DNA from: Litoditis marina
Lineage: Eukaryota > Nematoda > Chromadorea > Rhabditida > Rhabditidae
DNA: 64,000 nt
Assembly: GCA_964036275.1 (NCBI GenBank)
Contig: OZ038437.1
Coordinates: 13,028,590-13,092,589, forward strand
Reading direction: 5' to 3'
Part shown: positions 61,098 to 64,000 of the stretch, piece by piece
How positions within the stretch are numbered: the stretch's first letter is position 1
How the letters are laid out: every line of letters begins with the position of its first letter
The notes under the pieces: model-generated
The model's database searches: none
Told to the model about the DNA's origin: nothing
The model's input: the letters and a program-made list of their open reading frames with translations, nothing else
Made by a program: the position numbers and the translations under genes

Positions 61098-61231
61098 TAT
61101 ACTAGAAGTAAATTGAATAGTCACGTAAACTTAGTATTCTAATGAGAAATCGTGCACATTGTCATTGCACGTTTCAGAGTTCTGCTGTGTTGAACATGTT
61201 TCACGTGACTGTGCGATTGACATACTGTATA
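61098..61231 (-). mobile_element. MITE copy, CACGTG family
   Basis: Begins TATACTAGAAGTAAATTGAA and ends CGATTGACATACTGTATA. Three copies fall within 1 kb here (60322, 60723, 61098) in alternating orientation. Confidence 0.9.
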
Positions 61232-61740
61232 TACTACTATTATCATTGCGCAGCTGGTGGTGGGAAATTCGTATTCCAGACCAGGTGGCCTTTAAAACCT
61301 TGTAATTAAAGGATTACATAACTAATATACGACTATAAAATGTTGAAAGAACAGTAGATCAATTTGGCAAGCCTTCAAGGTGTATTCTGCCCTATCCCGT
61401 CGTGTTTTGATCGCGTTGCTTTTTGGTCTTAATTCGTAAAACAGCACGTGACACGTGAAGCGTGGAGAAAAATTGAACTTATACTGTATGTCCTTGTTTT
61501 ATGCTGTGTTTCACAGTTTTAACGCTGTGTTCGTGAACAAATAGTGGCACTAAACGACACAATTACGTTAAAAGTGGAAGTTTTTTTTACGAATGCCGAT
61601 GTTTCTCACGTTTCACGTGATCATGCTTTTTCACTAGTATTATAATATTCACGCGCTCGTCAACACGTACAGTAAGCAGTTGCAACTTAGGCAGACATTT
61701 TGACATACAAAAGGCTTGGGAAGTTTGTACGGTTCCTAGA

Positions 61741-61925
61741 TAGAGAAAGAGAGAGAGAGAATGAGAATGAGAAAGAGAGAGAGAATGAGAATGAGAAAGA
61801 GAGAGAGAGAGAAAGAGAAAGAGAGCGAGTAGAAAGGAGAGCGAGCGAGGAAGGCAAGAAGAGAGAGAAAAGAAAAGGGAAAATTTGGATGAAGAACGAG
61901 AATATAGAGATATAGAGAAACAGAG
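61741..61925 (+). repeat. GA-rich tract with GAGAATGAGAAT units
   Basis: GA microsatellite with two GAGAATGAGAATGAGAAAGA units at about 61758-61802 and further GA sequence. Frames on both strands are repeat artefacts. Confidence 0.88.
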
Positions 61926-62030
61926 AACTAGAGATATAATACATATCGTCCACCAATAAGAAATCTCAACAACCTTAGCTAAACTGAATACAGGAATCTT
62001 TTGCTATTTCTCAATGTATTCACCTGTGAG

Positions 62031-62316
<286 letters not shown>

Positions 62317-63124
62317 CACCAAAATATATGATTCCTGAGATTATAAGAAATATCAAACACCTAGCTAAACCGCATACAGGAACCCATTTCCCAATCTGTT
62401 TACCAATTAGAGATCTATCGAAATGAGAGACGAGCAGACAGTCAGAGAAACTGTACATCGGTCAAGTTAAACGTCAACATGTTATCGAATAGCGGCAGCG
62501 AGAGAGCGTGGTGAATTGAGAGAGCGCCGGAGAAAGAGAGACACTGGTGACAGTACACGTGACGCGTTGTGAAATACTGTGAACTTGAGTGAGGAAAATG
62601 CGAATTTCGTTCGCGAGGGATCAAAATACATATTTAATAAATTGAAATATAAATTTTATTGAGATCGATTAATATAGTGAGTTGTGCATAATAATTGTTT
62701 TATACTTATATAACCTCTCTGGCTTTTGCTCGATTACAAATTTTAACTAGAACACTTTTATTCACGTGTGTGACCAAACGTGATATTGAATCGAAATGTT
62801 CTATAGAAAATGACCACTTGTTCTTGTAGTTTGAACCGGATGCACGCCATAATTCACAAATTTCGACCGAAAGCATCAAATTACAAACATAGAGTGTGGG
62901 CTGGGGTAAAGGCGAAACGTACCACTTTCTGTTTCTCTTTTTTTCTTGTTTCATTTAGTTTATATTTCATAACTGAACTTCTCTTTATTTGCTTTGGAGA
63001 GAGCGATCTCTACTACTGTACTACACAAGTTTCAAACTCATTGCTGAGAAACAAGTTTACAAATATAGTTGCTGGAATATTATCAGTATTTCATGAAGGT
63101 TGCGAATATATAGGGAGTGATACA

Positions 63125-63256
63125 TATACTGTTAGTCAATTCCACAGTCACGTGGAACATGTTAAACACAGCAGAATTCAGAAACGTGCAATGAAAAACT
63201 GCACGATCTCTCAATAGAATGTTAACTTCACGTGACTATTCATTTTACTCCTAGCA
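63125..63256 (+). mobile_element. MITE copy, CACGTG family
   Basis: Begins TATACTGTTAGTCAATTCCA and ends TTACTCCTAGCAT. The left E-box has become TCACGTGG and the right one is intact. Confidence 0.88.
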
Positions 63257-63275
63257 TCCTAGTTCCAATTCAATC

Positions 63276-63514
63276 TATAGTTCCGTTCATTCCTACTGAG
63301 TTCCACTTGGCAGTCTGCCAATGAATATTCCGAGCTGTTTTTCACCACTTTCGAGTTTTTCAAAAAACTGCAAATCTCTGTTGGCGGTTTTTCAGTTCCA
63401 CAAGAACATGTAAGTGAGAAATGTCCTCAGAATACTTATGTCTGATTCCAGAACTAGTCATCCGAAAATCCTGGCACGATGCCAATGGGTCTCAGTGGGA
63501 ATGAAATGAACTAT
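63276..63514 (+). mobile_element. MITE copy, 240 bp GGTCATTCCCACTGAG family
   Basis: Left end TATAGTTCCGTTCATTCCTACTGAG-like, right end CTCAGTGGGAATGAAATGAAC before TATA. The interior CTTGGCACGATGCCAATGG is identical to the 18074 copy. Confidence 0.88.
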
Positions 63515-63641
63515 ATACGTGTCCAGCGCAGTTTCCGAATTACAACGGGAGCATGACGGGTTCAAACTACAAGCAATCCTCTCGTCAGACAAGCTGATGC
63601 GAAACTATATACATGTTTCTAGATGCTCACTGGGAAACGGC

Positions 63642-63874
63642 TATAGTCTATTTCACGAACTTATGACCCTCTACGGTAGTTTGCTCAAACTTCCAGGTCA
63701 AAGTTTGGATGTTGGGCTTTTCGGATTTTCTCCAAGTTGTGGTAGTGTCTTCAACACCTTTACTACTACAAACCCTGGAAGTTTGAAACCAAATCATGAT
63801 ATATTCATTAGAAAAAGCCTCCTGAATATTTGACGGACTACTGTAGAATGATATCGATTGGTGAAACGGAGTAA
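63642..63874 (-). mobile_element. MITE copy, 235 bp GTTCGTTTCACC family
   Basis: Same orientation as 55350-55586. It starts TATAGTCTATTTCACGAACT, contains AAAAAGCCTCCTGAATATTT and ends CGATTGGTGAAACGGAGTAA. The 63519-63833 open frame spans this copy and is not a gene. Confidence 0.85.
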
Positions 63875-64000
63875 ATGAGGTTGATCAAGCTCGCTGAACC
63901 GTAAATGTACTCTGATTCGGTATATATTGTAGTTTGATCATGCTTCATTTTAGTCGTCTCTCAAAGTACTGGTCTGGTCGCAGACCAAACTAGTTATGAT

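Noticed and set aside
63519..63833. 104-codon frame at the right end
   Set aside because: It runs through the 235 bp MITE copy at 63642-63874, and equivalent positions in other copies are interrupted.

Overview
The window reads as nuclear DNA of a Caenorhabditis-like nematode. The evidence is compact exons with GT...TTTCAG-type introns, TTTCAG acceptors placed directly before start codons (as at spliced-leader trans-splice sites), an HMBX-1-type homeobox gene, and many short palindromic DNA-transposon derivatives with TA target sites. It is not bacterial: there are no operons, and almost all open frames longer than 60 codons are microsatellite or repeat translations. The species cannot be fixed from the sequence. 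Unusually long, repeat-filled introns set it apart from typical C. elegans DNA.

Layout: 1-3600 holds a minisatellite and a 1.2 kb polypyrimidine tract. 3603-11151 (+) is a complete 12-exon gene for the HMBOX1/HMBX-1 homeodomain protein (about 526 aa), reconstructed exon by exon with consistent phases. 12618-13040 is an E-box-rich triple repeat that leads into a second + strand gene. That gene (13156-57149, five exons, about 395 aa) encodes a four-pass membrane protein with a long polar cytoplasmic-type tail. Its third intron is about 37.3 kb. It holds dozens of MITEs and GA microsatellites, and three consecutive satellite arrays: a 120 bp array made from a palindromic MITE (about 13 copies), a 124 bp array (about 23 copies) and a second 124 bp array (about 90 copies, with 12-mer higher-order structure). 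It also holds a plausible nested two-exon gene for a small secreted six-cysteine protein (49713-51453). 57150-64000 holds repeats only.

Functionally, one gene is a nuclear DNA-binding protein and the other a membrane protein; nothing in the sequence links them beyond adjacency. The most notable structure is (a) GA or CT microsatellites sitting just inside the 5' end of nine of the eleven hmbx-1 introns, with complementary tracts flanking the exons for each DNA-binding domain, and (b) a gene interrupted by about 15.6 kb of satellite DNA. All splice models are read by eye and have no transcript support here.
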